Assembly (NCBI GenBank): GCA_039621445.1
Contig: CP154954.1
Span: 47,285,847 to 47,349,846 of the forward strand
Reading direction: 5' to 3'
DNA: 64,000 bases
Source of the DNA: Euglena gracilis
Lineage: Eukaryota > Euglenida > Euglenophyceae > Euglenales
The notes beneath the pieces are model-generated. The model was not told where the DNA came from. It saw only the letters and a list, made by a program, of their open reading frames with translations, and did no database searches. Below are positions 10,153 through 19,458 of the stretch, piece by piece; the first letter of the stretch is position 1, and every line of letters starts with the position of its first letter. Both the position numbers and the translations under genes were made by a program.

Positions 10153-11155
10153 TTAGGATGACCTGACTCTCGATGACTGCGGAAACACCAGGGTATATCT
10201 GGGGCTACCAAACTTCCTCAGCACCGCGAATTCGGACATTCCGAATGCATCGAAGAAACATACGCGAAAAATGATTTCTTGCACGGGTGGTAATATTTTA
10301 CCACAAAAATCCTCAAAAAATCGGTACATTAGTGGGTAAATCCCACCAATGAAAACACACATACGATAGTTGGGTGAACCATTCCGCTTCCGGAATGATG
10401 GGTATGAGAATAACTCCACGGGCTTCATCCCGCAGATTTTTCTCAACCGCACATTCGATAAGTTTTGGGGGAGGGTGCATCCATAACACCGTATCACCCC
10501 AAAATTTATCAAATGCGTTGGAGTGTTGTGACCAATGACGTGGCAAACGGGCATGTGCATTGGATGAGAAGGCATCGATTTCCAATGCCAAATCAAAAGA
10601 ATCAGCCAATGTCGCGATTTTGGAAAACCATCGTTCCAAAATGCGATATTGACCAAAATTGAAAGCATTCCATATGCGTTTCGCGTATTCATGCACCCGA
10701 TTTTCGGGTTGAAGGGTAGAAACACAATGAATGGATCCACAAACATGCGGGTTGTCTTCCACTACCACAAGGGTTAATCCCAAGGGAGTTTAGACAGGTT
10801 GGGGGTTTCCCCATTCCGCATCAAATCCGTACCAAGTGTGATCGCGATTGTAATTAGGAATGGCGCTTTTCGCGTTTCCAAACAACGAGGCTAATCCTCG
10901 TTGTTGGAGTACTCGGTGTATCTCCGCGCATTGCGGGCTACAACCAAGTGTATCATGGGGGGTGGATTCCGTTTTCGGAATTGCGATTAGTGTCGGATTT
11001 TGAACTAAACATCCACAATCGAAATCCGATTGGGTGGAAATTCTCCTGCAGTGCACACATTGGAAGGAAGTGTGATGGTGTGACGGGTGTGCGTGAAAGT
11101 GGGTGTCGATGGCATTAGCCGGGGAGTCTTGTACAGGTGTGCCTGGATTCGGCAC
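10153..11155 (-). pseudogene. Dam/DIRS-like domain between protease and RT (element 1, frameshifted)
   Basis: Frames at 10153-10746, 10313-10783 and 10790-11155 together match the pol segment that element 2 encodes without breaks. It has LEIDAFSS, then a tryptophan-rich stretch with LWMHPPPKLI, then a leucine/isoleucine strand and EWF. The pattern resembles the PF05869-type adenine methyltransferase-like domain that follows RT-RNase H in DIRS elements. The usual NPPY/DPPY motif would here read HPPP, so catalysis is doubtful. The family assignment is from memory and moderate. Confidence 0.55.
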
Positions 11156-12038
11156 AGCTGGTGGGAAACGGAGTGGTGGTGTGGCTGTGGCTCGACACCG
11201 TGATCACTGCAGGCCTTTGGGCTTTCGTCTTGTAACCCAGTGGAACGGCGGGGGTACCGCTACTCGCTTGCCCTGCCTCATGTGGAACGCATGTTGGTGT
11301 GTCATTGGGCAGGGGGGAGGCTTTCTCCGTACCCCGGGTGTGGAAAACGGTTGTTGGTGTGGTGGGTAACGGTGTTGCCATTGTGGGTAACGGTGTGGGC
11401 AAAGCGGTGGTCATCATAGTGGATGACAACGGTGATGGTGGTTTGGGTGTCAATGAAGTGGTGAGTGCTGTGCGCAAACCGTGGGAGTGGCAATCCACAA
11501 CCAATCGGTACTGGCGTAAAAATGGGTATCCCAAAATTACGTCAGACCCGTGAATTCCGGACTCGTAACCCCAAATATTGGTGAAATGTTGTAATTGTGG
11601 GGGTTGTGAGTGATGCTTCGGAATGATGGGCAAGAGTATCTCGAGCACACATCCCAAATCACCACCACACATGGGGGTGTTATCCGCGGTTGTAATTTTG
11701 ATCGGTTTCTTGGCGCTTACCAAGAGCGGGGTCGGTATCAACCCCAACCGAAAGAGCAGTGCAATGCGACAACCAGTGTCAATGAGAATTTTGACTTTGG
11801 TGGAGAAATTTTGAATGCGGATTTCCGCTTGGACGAGTAATTCCATTGGTGGTACGCAAAGTGAAGGGTCTGGCGGAAATACGTTTGCATGCCAGCTCTC
11901 CCATGAACCCTTTCCTACTTTGCTCAGCATTCCGAGCGGAAATGTGGAGTGGGGGGTAGGGGACCCGAAATAATTCCGGGTACTGACCGTGAAGGCGGAT
12001 GGGCAGGGGGGGTAAGGTTGATCAGGTCTTACCTCCAT
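11115..12038 (-). CDS. Retropepsin-type aspartic protease region (element 1)
   Basis: The catalytic triplet appears in LIDTGC, preceded by ELLVQAEIRIQNF and followed about 90 residues later by SDVILGYPFL, the retropepsin flap-to-C-terminal region. In element 2 and the + strand fragment this frame is continuous with gag apart from one UAG. In element 1 a one-base deletion near 12120 puts the two out of frame, so Gag overruns the UAG and stops at 12029, overlapping this ORF by ten bases. A Thr/Pro-rich tail follows. Confidence 0.82.
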   Translation of the reverse strand: MEVRPDQPYPPCPSAFTVSTRNYFGSPTPHSTFPLGMLSKVGKGSWESWHANVFPPDPSLCVPPMELLVQAEIRIQNFSTKVKILIDTGCRIALLFRLGLIPTPLLVSAKKPIKITTADNTPMCGGDLGCVLEILLPIIPKHHSQPPQLQHFTNIWGYESGIHGSDVILGYPFLRQYRLVVDCHSHGLRTALTTSLTPKPPSPLSSTMMTTALPTPLPTMATPLPTTPTTVFHTRGTEKASPLPNDTPTCVPHEAGQASSGTPAVPLGYKTKAQRPAVITVSSHSHTTTPFPTSCAESRHTCTRLPG

Positions 12039-15000
12039 CTGTTCATCAGCCCAGAGGTCCGTGCCCTCGGACCTCGGGCTCCCCTACTCCAAGTCCGAAC
12101 CGGCCGCATAGCCGGCAACGGACTTTTGGTGGAATAGATGGAATTCAATGAGCGCACCGCCATTCGGGCCTCATTAAATTCCCCGTCCGAGGTCTCATCC
12201 CCCTCCCTGCCCGAAGCCGGGGTGTCCTCCTCCAAACAAGATATCTTGAAACCGACCTTTTGCCGGTTGGAGGAGTAACCACGGTCATCGCGGCGCTTAC
12301 CGCGATTTCCGTAGCCGGGCCGGGGGGAACGAGATCTGGGACATTTGGATGCGTGGTGATCTTTGGAACCGCAAAGTGAACAACGGGATTTGTGGCGGGA
12401 TTCCGCATAACGGGGGGAACGGTATTCCGTTTTTCCGTCAAACCGTCGTGGTGAACGGGTTTCCCGTCGACCATGACCGGTGTATCGGGACTTCCCCGTT
12501 GACTCGCGTGAAGAGGATGATCCACTTCGCGAACGAGATCGTGAAGAATCGCGATTGAAATCCCGTTTTCGTGCAGGAGGGCCAGGTGACCGACCGCGAG
12601 AAGGACGGGTTTCCCGACCATCACGCGATGGTGACTTGGGCCTACTACCGCTAAAGCGGTTCTCCGAAGACCGTGAAACTCCCGATTGACGTGAAAACGC
12701 CGAGGAACCCGATCCCCGTGAGGAGGTCGAGCCCCTTGGGCTTCCAATACGCTTTCGCGCATCGGGATTCGGGCATTCCCGAGACATGTGACCAGATTTG
12801 TTGCAAAAAAAGCACAGTTTATCCGTGCCCTGGTCCGAAGAACGCTGATTCCGCGTTTTCGGTCCCGTGGTGGGTGATCTTGGTGACATGGGTGATTTTT
12901 GCAACGCATTAACCGCACCCGCAGGGATTCCCGCGGTGGGATGCGTTTGGAAAGCGGACTGTATTTGTCCCAAAACTTGTGTGAGCTTGAGTTGCTTTGA
13001 CACATAATTCCAACGTTGGGCAAGAGTCATCTCATGCCCTGCCAACTCCTCGCGATGGATATCCTTCACGAGGGATGGTGTGAAATGCAACAAAACCGCA
13101 TCGAATTGTTCGCGCATTTGCTTCTCGCTAAGTTCATCAACTTCGGAAGCAAGTGCTAACCATTTGGCATACCAAAGGTCAATGGATTTCCATTTGCGAT
13201 CCGATGGCGCGCGTTGTCGCCACTTCTTCTCCAGGGTAATCCTGGTGACCAGACTTGAATTGGTTGAAGCGTATTGCTCAACCAGGTCATCGAATGATAC
13301 GCCATTACGTATCACCAAATTGCGTGCGCGTTCTCGCTCCTCCCTCGGTAGGCAATCGATGAATTCCATCTTGACTACCTCGGGATTCGGGTCTTGGGTG
13401 GGTCCCTTTAGTGCCCAATAGTACTCCCAGTCCCGAAAAAATTGTCTCCATGTGGTTGGATCCCCGTCCCATTGAGGCTTCACCTTGTTCGCGATTGCGA
13501 TGGTGCCCTTGAAGTCTCTCTGAGTAACCCGCTGACCCTCGGTGGTATTCCAGGGGTTTGGGTCAGGGTAATTCTTAACACCAAACGCGTTTCGCGGATT
13601 TTCCGCTCCATGTGTAACCCGTGCAGGATTTCCCGCACCAAGTGTAAGGTTGGCAGGATTTTCCTGCGGGAATTGCGAAAAATGTGGTGAAATCCTCTCA
13701 GTGGGGCGGGTTTCCCGCCGAAAACCCGATGGGTGGTCTGGCATTCCAGAACCCGTCGGTTGTTGGTATGATCGCGATTGCGACACATGACCAATACCAG
13801 GTGTGGGGTGTTGGCTCATTCCTCGCACAAGGTTGGAATGTTGAATTTCTTGGTGGAGACTCGAATTTTCGAGTGGGGGGTCAATTTCCTCATCGGAAAT
13901 GTCGTGCGAAGAGTGAGTTTGTGGTGTTGGCAAATGCAAAGGTGGTACAATTCGCGTTTTCGCGGGTGGTTGTACCAAATTCGCGGTGGATGTAGGGATT
14001 CCTACTCCGGAAAAGGTAATTTGAGAACGCGATTCCGGGACATTTGGAATACCAACCGCAGCGCTTACCGCGGTAGGTGGTGGCACAACCGGTACCGGAG
14101 GGTACATTTTATCCAAACTCGCGGACAAGTCATGCACCGTTTCTTCCAAATGTTCCACCAACTGGAGTTGGCCGCAAATACGGTCAACCTCAGTCTCCAA
14201 ATGCCTAATGCGTTTGCGGTAACGGGAAAAATCTTCCAAGTGTGGCAACTTTTCAGAAACCAAGTGTAATTCTTGGGCAAGATTTCCTTGGGACTCCTCC
14301 ACATTCCGGAGTTGACCCGCAAGCGCTTTTACCGCATTTGAGACGGTTTGCAATTGGTGGAGTGACTTGGTGGGGGTTTCCACGGTGGTGCGCGAATTTT
14401 CCGCGGTTGGTTTTTCCAACAACGCAGAAATTCGTCCATCCAACCGAGAAACCTCATCTTGCATGGATCGGGCATTCCGATTCACGCTTTCCTCAATTTG
14501 GAGCAAACTTGTACAAAATGCTTGCAAGGTTTCCTTGTTGTCACCAAGCACTTTGTCATAAAATGAGCGAAATTCCGGTGACTCGGATATCCGAGCACGC
14601 GAAATGGGGGGTAGTGAGCGGATTTCCGTCACTGTGGTGGACAACAAGGTGCAACGGGTTTGTAATTCCCCAATAGCGGCTTGAATACCACTAATGTCGG
14701 GAATTCGCTTGGAAAGTGCAGAAACATGCTCCTGCAAACCGACAACGGTGGCATTAATACCGCCAATGTCCGTTTGCATTTGTTGTTGCGTAAAATCCAA
14801 CCGTTGTGCGCAATCCGCGATTTTCGCGTTCAAGGTGGTTAATCCATCCTGATTTGCGGCACAATGGCAGGATTTTTGCTCCAAGTGTGAAATTCGTTCC
14901 TCCAAAAGCTGGATTTGCGTACGGGGAACAAAATTTTCTTGCACTTTCGCCTGAAATTGCTTCAAGTGCTCGATTTCCGAGCCAAGATGCAAAATCCGTT

Positions 15001-15976
15001 GTTGGGCTTCTTGGAAAGAAGTGGTAAGTGCGGCAAAATGCTCAACCGCGACAAAGTTACCGATTTCCGGCATTTTGGGGGTGGCATTTTGCGCTTGTAA
15101 CTGCTGCTGCAATTGCAGTAGCATGGTTGAACAGGATTCCAATTGGGCAAAAAGATGGCTCATACCATCCTGCACATGCAGAAACTTGGAATCATTCCGC
15201 GTTTCCGCTTCATGCAGCATTTCGCTGATTTGTTGGAAATTTTGTGGAAGTTGGATGCGCAAAATACTGTCAACACTTTCTCGAAAATGCTGAAGGTCTT
15301 TCCCCGCATTTTCAAAATTGTGTTGGCAATATTTGCCGATTTCCTGCAAATAATTCCAGCAACATTCCAGTTTGGTGTTGACAACCCTTTGATTGTCCTC
15401 ATCAAACTGCAAAACTTTGTTGAGCATGGTTGCGCATTCCGCAACGCATTGGTGGACATGCAAAATTTGCTTGCTAAGCGGGTGATCCGCTGGGAGTTGA
15501 CCGAGAATTCGGTAAACATCACCGGGGGTGAGGTTATCCCTCAAATCTTCCTCATAGTCCTCCACAATGGAAACGGCACCAGACACTTCCGCCCACCTCA
15601 GCCCCATCTCTGGGTTCCATGGCAATGCAGGGAAAACCGCAGCTTCCGCGGGTAATCCCGGCAAAGCGTGAAATGGTGTGGGGGGTGGTAATTGAGGGGG
15701 GGGTTGGAAAAAACACGGTGTTTCCACCGAGTTGCACTCCAAAAGGCCCACCGGTGCTTCCACCGGGGATCTTTTGGGTGTGAACAGAGCAAAGGGCAAA
15801 TACCCCTCACTTTGTTCATGGGTAACATGAGTAACCAAGTGTGAGGGTGCAAGGGGTTCATCCCCTCGCCGCATCAATGATGGGTGAATCGGGATGGAGG
15901 AAGGCATTTTGCCACCTACATCCCGCACAATCAATGACAATGATGATGAAGAGGGTTCATTACCCCCATGCAACAT
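12029..15976 (-). CDS. Gag with long coiled-coil N-terminus and two CCHC knuckles (element 1)
   Basis: The 1,315-codon ORF is unusually long for a Ty3/gypsy Gag. Residues of about 150-650 are heptad-rich, with many short Gln/Leu/Glu helices that predict coiled coils. A retrotransposon-Gag core begins near residue 800 (WRQFFRDWEYYWALKG) and runs to about 990. Two zinc knuckles follow: CFFCNKSGHMSREC and CSLCGSKDHHASKC, both C-x2-C-x4-H-x4-C, within an Arg/Ser-rich tail. The protein should form the capsid and bind element RNA. The last ~18 residues are a frame-shifted extension past the family's UAG at 12086-12084. Confidence 0.88.
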   Translation of the reverse strand: MLHGGNEPSSSSLSLIVRDVGGKMPSSIPIHPSLMRRGDEPLAPSHLVTHVTHEQSEGYLPFALFTPKRSPVEAPVGLLECNSVETPCFFQPPPQLPPPTPFHALPGLPAEAAVFPALPWNPEMGLRWAEVSGAVSIVEDYEEDLRDNLTPGDVYRILGQLPADHPLSKQILHVHQCVAECATMLNKVLQFDEDNQRVVNTKLECCWNYLQEIGKYCQHNFENAGKDLQHFRESVDSILRIQLPQNFQQISEMLHEAETRNDSKFLHVQDGMSHLFAQLESCSTMLLQLQQQLQAQNATPKMPEIGNFVAVEHFAALTTSFQEAQQRILHLGSEIEHLKQFQAKVQENFVPRTQIQLLEERISHLEQKSCHCAANQDGLTTLNAKIADCAQRLDFTQQQMQTDIGGINATVVGLQEHVSALSKRIPDISGIQAAIGELQTRCTLLSTTVTEIRSLPPISRARISESPEFRSFYDKVLGDNKETLQAFCTSLLQIEESVNRNARSMQDEVSRLDGRISALLEKPTAENSRTTVETPTKSLHQLQTVSNAVKALAGQLRNVEESQGNLAQELHLVSEKLPHLEDFSRYRKRIRHLETEVDRICGQLQLVEHLEETVHDLSASLDKMYPPVPVVPPPTAVSAAVGIPNVPESRSQITFSGVGIPTSTANLVQPPAKTRIVPPLHLPTPQTHSSHDISDEEIDPPLENSSLHQEIQHSNLVRGMSQHPTPGIGHVSQSRSYQQPTGSGMPDHPSGFRRETRPTERISPHFSQFPQENPANLTLGAGNPARVTHGAENPRNAFGVKNYPDPNPWNTTEGQRVTQRDFKGTIAIANKVKPQWDGDPTTWRQFFRDWEYYWALKGPTQDPNPEVVKMEFIDCLPREERERARNLVIRNGVSFDDLVEQYASTNSSLVTRITLEKKWRQRAPSDRKWKSIDLWYAKWLALASEVDELSEKQMREQFDAVLLHFTPSLVKDIHREELAGHEMTLAQRWNYVSKQLKLTQVLGQIQSAFQTHPTAGIPAGAVNALQKSPMSPRSPTTGPKTRNQRSSDQGTDKLCFFCNKSGHMSRECPNPDARKRIGSPRGSTSSRGSGSSAFSRQSGVSRSSENRFSGSRPKSPSRDGRETRPSRGRSPGPPARKRDFNRDSSRSRSRSGSSSSRESTGKSRYTGHGRRETRSPRRFDGKTEYRSPRYAESRHKSRCSLCGSKDHHASKCPRSRSPRPGYGNRGKRRDDRGYSSNRQKVGFKISCLEEDTPASGREGDETSDGEFNEARMAVRSLNSIYSTKSPLPAMRPVRTWSRGARGPRARTSGLMNRWR
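12048..12086 (-). promoter_or_regulatory. Conserved UAG plus 13-bp hairpin at the gag/pro junction (element 1 copy)
   Basis: TAG at 12086-12084 is followed by GGG and a hairpin at 12080-12048: arms AGCCC plus GAGGTCCG pair with CGGACCTC plus GGGCT, with one bulged T and a six-base loop. The identical structure is present in the other two copies. In this copy the one-base deletion upstream means Gag does not read this TAG in frame. Confidence 0.7.
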
Positions 15977-16402
15977 AAAGGCGTTTCGCCTTTTGACAAT
16001 GACAAATGAGTCAAATTGCCTTCTTCTTGCTTGGGGGGTCGGGAATTGGAACTTGTTTCATTCAAACCGTTCCAATCCCCGCAATCTTCATCACAATTGC
16101 TCAATGAACTCATCAACAAGTCATAATCAAATTTGGGGTTGGGGCTTGTGCTCTGCATCTTTTGAGATGGGTAAAAAGGCAAAAACCCAAAAATTCACAC
16201 AAATAAGCAGAGAAACAGGGACCAGAAAGGTTGTATCGGCGATTACCGAACAGAGCCTTCTGAGACCTGTATCCTTGCTTAAAGGTTGGCTAGGGGCCAG
16301 GAACAGTACTTTCACCGTGTTTCACGGCTCAGTACGATCCTCACCACCAGTCAACCACAGAGTTTCTCTGTGTGGAACGTCTGTGTAGGATCGTTGCCTA
16401 AA
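15977..16402 (-). other. 5' leader of element 1
   Basis: This is untranslated sequence between the primer binding site and the chosen Gag start. A short ORF at 15931-16182 overlaps the Gag start in another frame and shows nothing recognisable. Hairpins such as AGGCG/CGCCT near 15978-15992 are present. Packaging and dimer signals would be expected here, but I cannot identify any by sequence. Confidence 0.55.
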
Positions 16403-16412
16403 TCTGCTACCA
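16403..16412 (-). promoter_or_regulatory. Primer binding site (initiator tRNA-Met type)
   Basis: On the minus strand TGGTAGCAGA begins directly after the 5' LTR. It is complementary to the last ten bases, CCA included, of eukaryotic initiator tRNA-Met ending in ...TCTGCTACCA. This fixes both the LTR boundary and the element's orientation. Confidence 0.85.
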
Positions 16413-16840
16413 AGTGTACGTCCAAAGCTTTCCCTTTTCCCCTTTTTGGAACTTTCTGTAAAAGCCTTTCGCTTTCGCCTTGGTGCGCAGCCTACTTATG
16501 GTAGGGAAAAGTCTTTGGAGTAACGAAAAGTGGTTTTCCCCTTTTCTTCCCAATTCCCCAAGAAGCAAAGCACAAAGCAAAGATTCAGAAGTTTCTTCTG
16601 AGATCAAAGTCGATTGTTCTGAGGGTTTTTCCCTCTGACAAAACCAATGGTGAAACTTGGAAGTGATGACAGTAAAGAATACCACCTGTGGGGGAAGGAG
16701 AGAAAAGTGCTGACGTGTCCAGGGGCAGATCCCAGAAGGGTCTGCCACGATCTTACCAGCTGTGGGTTTCCACAGTGGTGCGACCGTCACAGAACCCACT
16801 CTGCACATATCCTACAGAGCTGGGGCGTGCCTGGTACACA
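16413..16840 (-). repeat. 5' LTR of element 1
   Basis: This is the 428-bp partner of 30-456, with the same terminal GTGTAC/GTACAC inverted repeat. It should hold the promoter and polyadenylation signals, but I see no clear TATA box. Confidence 0.92.
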
Positions 16841-16845
16841 CAGAT
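16841..16845. repeat. Target-site duplication, right copy (CAGAT)
   Basis: Second copy of the 5-bp duplication created by insertion of element 1 into the + strand gag. Confidence 0.85.
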
Positions 16846-17725
16846 TCAATCCGCGTATACCGCACACCCAACCGCTGGATTACCGGCTGGTTCGGTGAAC
16901 GCATTGCAAAAATCACCGGTTTCACCCGCTTCACCCACCACGGGATCGAAAACGCGATACCCGCGTTCTTCGGACCAAGCCACGGATAAAGTGTGCTTTT
17001 TGTGCAACAAATCCGGACATATGTCTCGGGAATGTCCTAATCCTGAAGCGCGTAAGCGTATTCAGAGTCCGCGAGGCTCGACGTCATCACGTGGTTCGGG
17101 TTCCTCCGCGTTTTCACGCCAATCGGGCAATTCAAGGTCGTCGGGTCCCCGTTCCGGTGGTATTAGCCCCCGGATCCCGTTCCGCGATGAGCGGAAACAC
17201 GGTACCCCTCGGGGTAGGTCACCCGGTGCCCCGGCCAAGAAGCGTGATTCTCATCGCGAGGCATCGCGATCGCGTTCGCGAAGCGGATCATCCTCTTCGC
17301 GATCCTCATCGGGAAAACCCCGATACACCGGTCATGGTCGACGGGATACCCGGTCACCACGACGGTTTGACGGGAAATCGGGAAACCGATCCCCCCATTA
17401 TCCAGATTCGCGACACAAATCTCGGTGTTCGCTTTGTGGATCGAGTGATCACCACTCATCCAAATGTCCGCGTTCTCGTTCTCCCCGCCCTGGCCAACGT
17501 CATCGCGGTATGAATCGCGGTGACAAGGGTCACTCCTCCAACCGCCATAAAGTCGGTTTCAAGATATCTTGTTTGGAGGATGACACCCCGGCTTCGGGCA
17601 GGGAGGGGGATGAGACCACGGATACCGATTTCGACGAGGCCCGCATGGCGGTGCGCACGTTGAAATCCGTTTACACCTCTAAAAGGCCCATAGCCGGCTA
17701 TTCGGCCGGTTCGGACCTGGAGTAG
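16841..17725 (+). pseudogene. Partial Gag, nucleocapsid part, of an inverted family copy
   Basis: This continues the Gag stub of 1-29. It contains both zinc knuckles (CFLCNKSGHMSREC and CSLCGSSDHHSSKC) and an Arg/Ser-rich tail, and ends SGSDLE then TAG (17723-17725). Over about 290 residues I see only two amino-acid differences from the element 2 Gag on the opposite strand, so the two are a very recent duplication or an assembly duplicate. Element 1 interrupts it, so it cannot be expressed intact. Confidence 0.88.
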
Positions 17726-17761
17726 GGGAGCCCGAGGTCCGAGGGCACGGACCTCTGGGCT
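17723..17761 (+). promoter_or_regulatory. UAG plus 13-bp hairpin at the gag/pro junction (+ strand copy)
   Basis: TAG (17723-17725), three G, then AGCCC (17729-17733) and GAGGTCCG (17734-17741), a loop of six, CGGACCTC (17748-17755), one unpaired T and GGGCT (17757-17761). The protease frame is the same as the gag frame and is open straight after the TAG. This resembles the arrangement of gammaretroviral gag-pol readthrough (UAG followed by G and a downstream structure). Confidence 0.72.
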
Positions 17762-18273
17762 GATGAACAGATGGAGGTAGGACCTGATCAACCCTGCCCC
17801 CCCTGCCCATCTGCCTTCCTGGTCGGTACCCGGAAAATTTTCGGGTCCCCCACCCCCCACTCCAACTTTCCGCTCGGAATGTTGTGCAAAGTAGGAAAGG
17901 GTTCATGGGAAAGCTGGCAAGAAAACGTATTTTCGCCAGACCCTTCACTTTGCCTACCACCCATGGAACTTTTGGTCCAAGCGGAAATCAAAATGCAAAA
18001 TTTTTGTACAAAAGTCAAATTCTCATTGACACTGGTTGTCGCATTGCACTACTTTTTCGGTTTGGGTTGACGCCAACCCCCCTCTTGGTGAAAACCAAGA
18101 TGCCAATCAATACTACGACAGCTGACAACACCCCCATGTGTGGTGGTGACTTGGGATTTCGGGCATTGTCCTCCCCGTCATCCCAAACACCCACACAACC
18201 CCTCCAAACGCAAAATTTTCTGGATTCCTGGGGATTTGAATCCGGAATCCATGGTTCTGACGTAATTTTTTTT

Positions 18274-18321
<48 letters not shown>

Positions 18322-18325
18322 TTTT

Positions 18326-18408
<83 letters not shown>

Positions 18409-19028
18409 GTCAGCACCGGCTGGTGGTGGAAGGCCACTCCCACGGTTTGCTCACATCACCCTCCTCCTCATTGCCCCCCAAACCCTCATCACCTGTGGCG
18501 TCAACCGCGATAGCCACCAATTTTTCCACACCGTTTTCGAAAACTTTTACCCCGTTACCAACCACACCAACCAACGTTTTCCACACCGGGTGTACCGAGA
18601 AAGTTCACCCCCTGCCCATTGACACACCAACTTCCGTTCCCCATGAGGCAGGGCAAGCGAGTAGCGGTACCCCCCTCGTTCCACTGGGTTACAAGACGAA
18701 AGCCCAAAGACCTGAAGTAATTACGGTGTCGAGTAGTCGTCCAGCTGCACTAATACCCCGTTTTCCACCAGATGTATCGCTTTCAGATACATCTGTACAC
18801 CCCCCAGCAGCTACAAAAGCGCATCCCAACTTTTACACACCCCCCCACCAGACCAACATGCGCGACCAGGACCACTACTCCGACACTTCCTTCCAATGTG
18901 TGCACTGTAGGAGAATTTCCGCCCAGCCAGATTTCGATTGTGGATGTTTAGTCCAAACACCAACACTAATCCCAATTTCGCGCACCCATACACTTGGTTG
19001 CGGATCGCAATGCGCGACCGTACATCAA
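17726..19028 (+). pseudogene. Partial protease/pro-pol of the inverted family copy
   Basis: Homologous to element 2 from the protease N-terminus to the Thr/Pro-rich region and a Cys/His cluster (QCVHCRRIS, CGCLVQ). It is broken by one missing A near 18016, just before the protease active site, and by the T-tract at 18266-18406 that replaces the SDVILGYPFL segment. It ends abruptly at about 19028. Confidence 0.8.
18266..18406 (+). repeat. 141-nt T-tract inside the protease region
   Basis: All but three bases are T (A at 18275, G at 18321 and 18326). It starts after GACGTAAT and ends before ACGTCAGC. In the other arm the same two flanks are separated by only about 17 bases ending in five T. 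ORFs reading through it as poly-Phe are not genes. Confidence 0.95.
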
Positions 19029-19458
19029 GTCAAACCTGGGCAGGGCGCATGGCCAGTCAAACCTGACCACGCAAAAGGAAATCCTACTCTACAAAACCAA
19101 CTGCCGGCGACAGCATTTGACACGGGGGGAAAGTAGAGAGGCGTGGGTTGTTCGCTTAGGCCAGAAAAATGGTGCTGTCTGGCAGCCTTAAGGCCTCAAA
19201 CGGCCGAAAAGAAAAGAAAGGGAAAGGAAAAGAGGCCGTCGGCCCTGTGCGCTGCGTGTCGCACGCCCGCGAGAGGGGAGAGGGGTGTGCATGCATGCGC
19301 ACGGAATCCTGCACATGGCAGCATCCCGGTTGGAACTTACTAGCGGCGAATACCGCAAAGGACTTCAAAGGGGCTGTTCGGGCGAATACCCAAACAGGAT
19401 GTCAGGCGAATACCTGACGAGGGTGCTGAAAGACGCCGCATTGGCGCTGACAGACACC
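19029..19458 (-). other. Partial 3' non-coding region of element 2
   Basis: Bases 19075-19200 match 875-1010 of element 1 (shared CTGCCGGCGACAG and GCTGTCTGGCAGCCTTAAG). The first 45 bases hold a direct repeat of GTCAAACCTG at the junction with the inverted fragment. No gene is seen. Confidence 0.7.

Larger units (their letters stand above)
30..16840 (-). mobile_element. Element 1: full-length 16.8-kb Ty3/gypsy chromovirus-type retrotransposon
   Basis: Read on the minus strand the order is 5' LTR, primer binding site, leader, gag, UAG plus hairpin, protease, Dam/DIRS-like domain, RT, RNase H, integrase, chromodomain, extra long ORF, polypurine tract, 3' LTR. The integrase-after-RT order plus the C-terminal chromodomain place it among Ty3/gypsy chromoviruses. 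It is about three times the usual length because Gag has a long coiled-coil N-terminus and an extra ORF of about 1,800 codons follows pol. By eye the LTRs differ at six bases and one indel, so the insertion is fairly young, yet pol has several single-base frameshifts. It is probably non-autonomous, or the breaks are homopolymer sequencing errors. Confidence 0.95.
16841..19028 (+). repeat. Left arm of a large inverted repeat (partner about 29095-31175)
   Basis: With bases 1-29 added, this arm is the near-identical reverse complement of element 2's gag-protease region. The arms part at about 19028, after the codons for TVHQV. They are separated by about 10 kb. The main difference between them is the T-tract at 18266-18406. 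Confidence 0.85.

Noticed and set aside
17723-17725. UAG reassigned as a sense codon in this organism
   Set aside because: The GST-like gene appears to end in two UAG codons, and other genes end normally in UAA and UGA, so readthrough is the simpler idea.
18203-18513. Poly-Phe ORFs across the T-tract
   Set aside because: They are translations of a homopolymer inside a broken protease gene.
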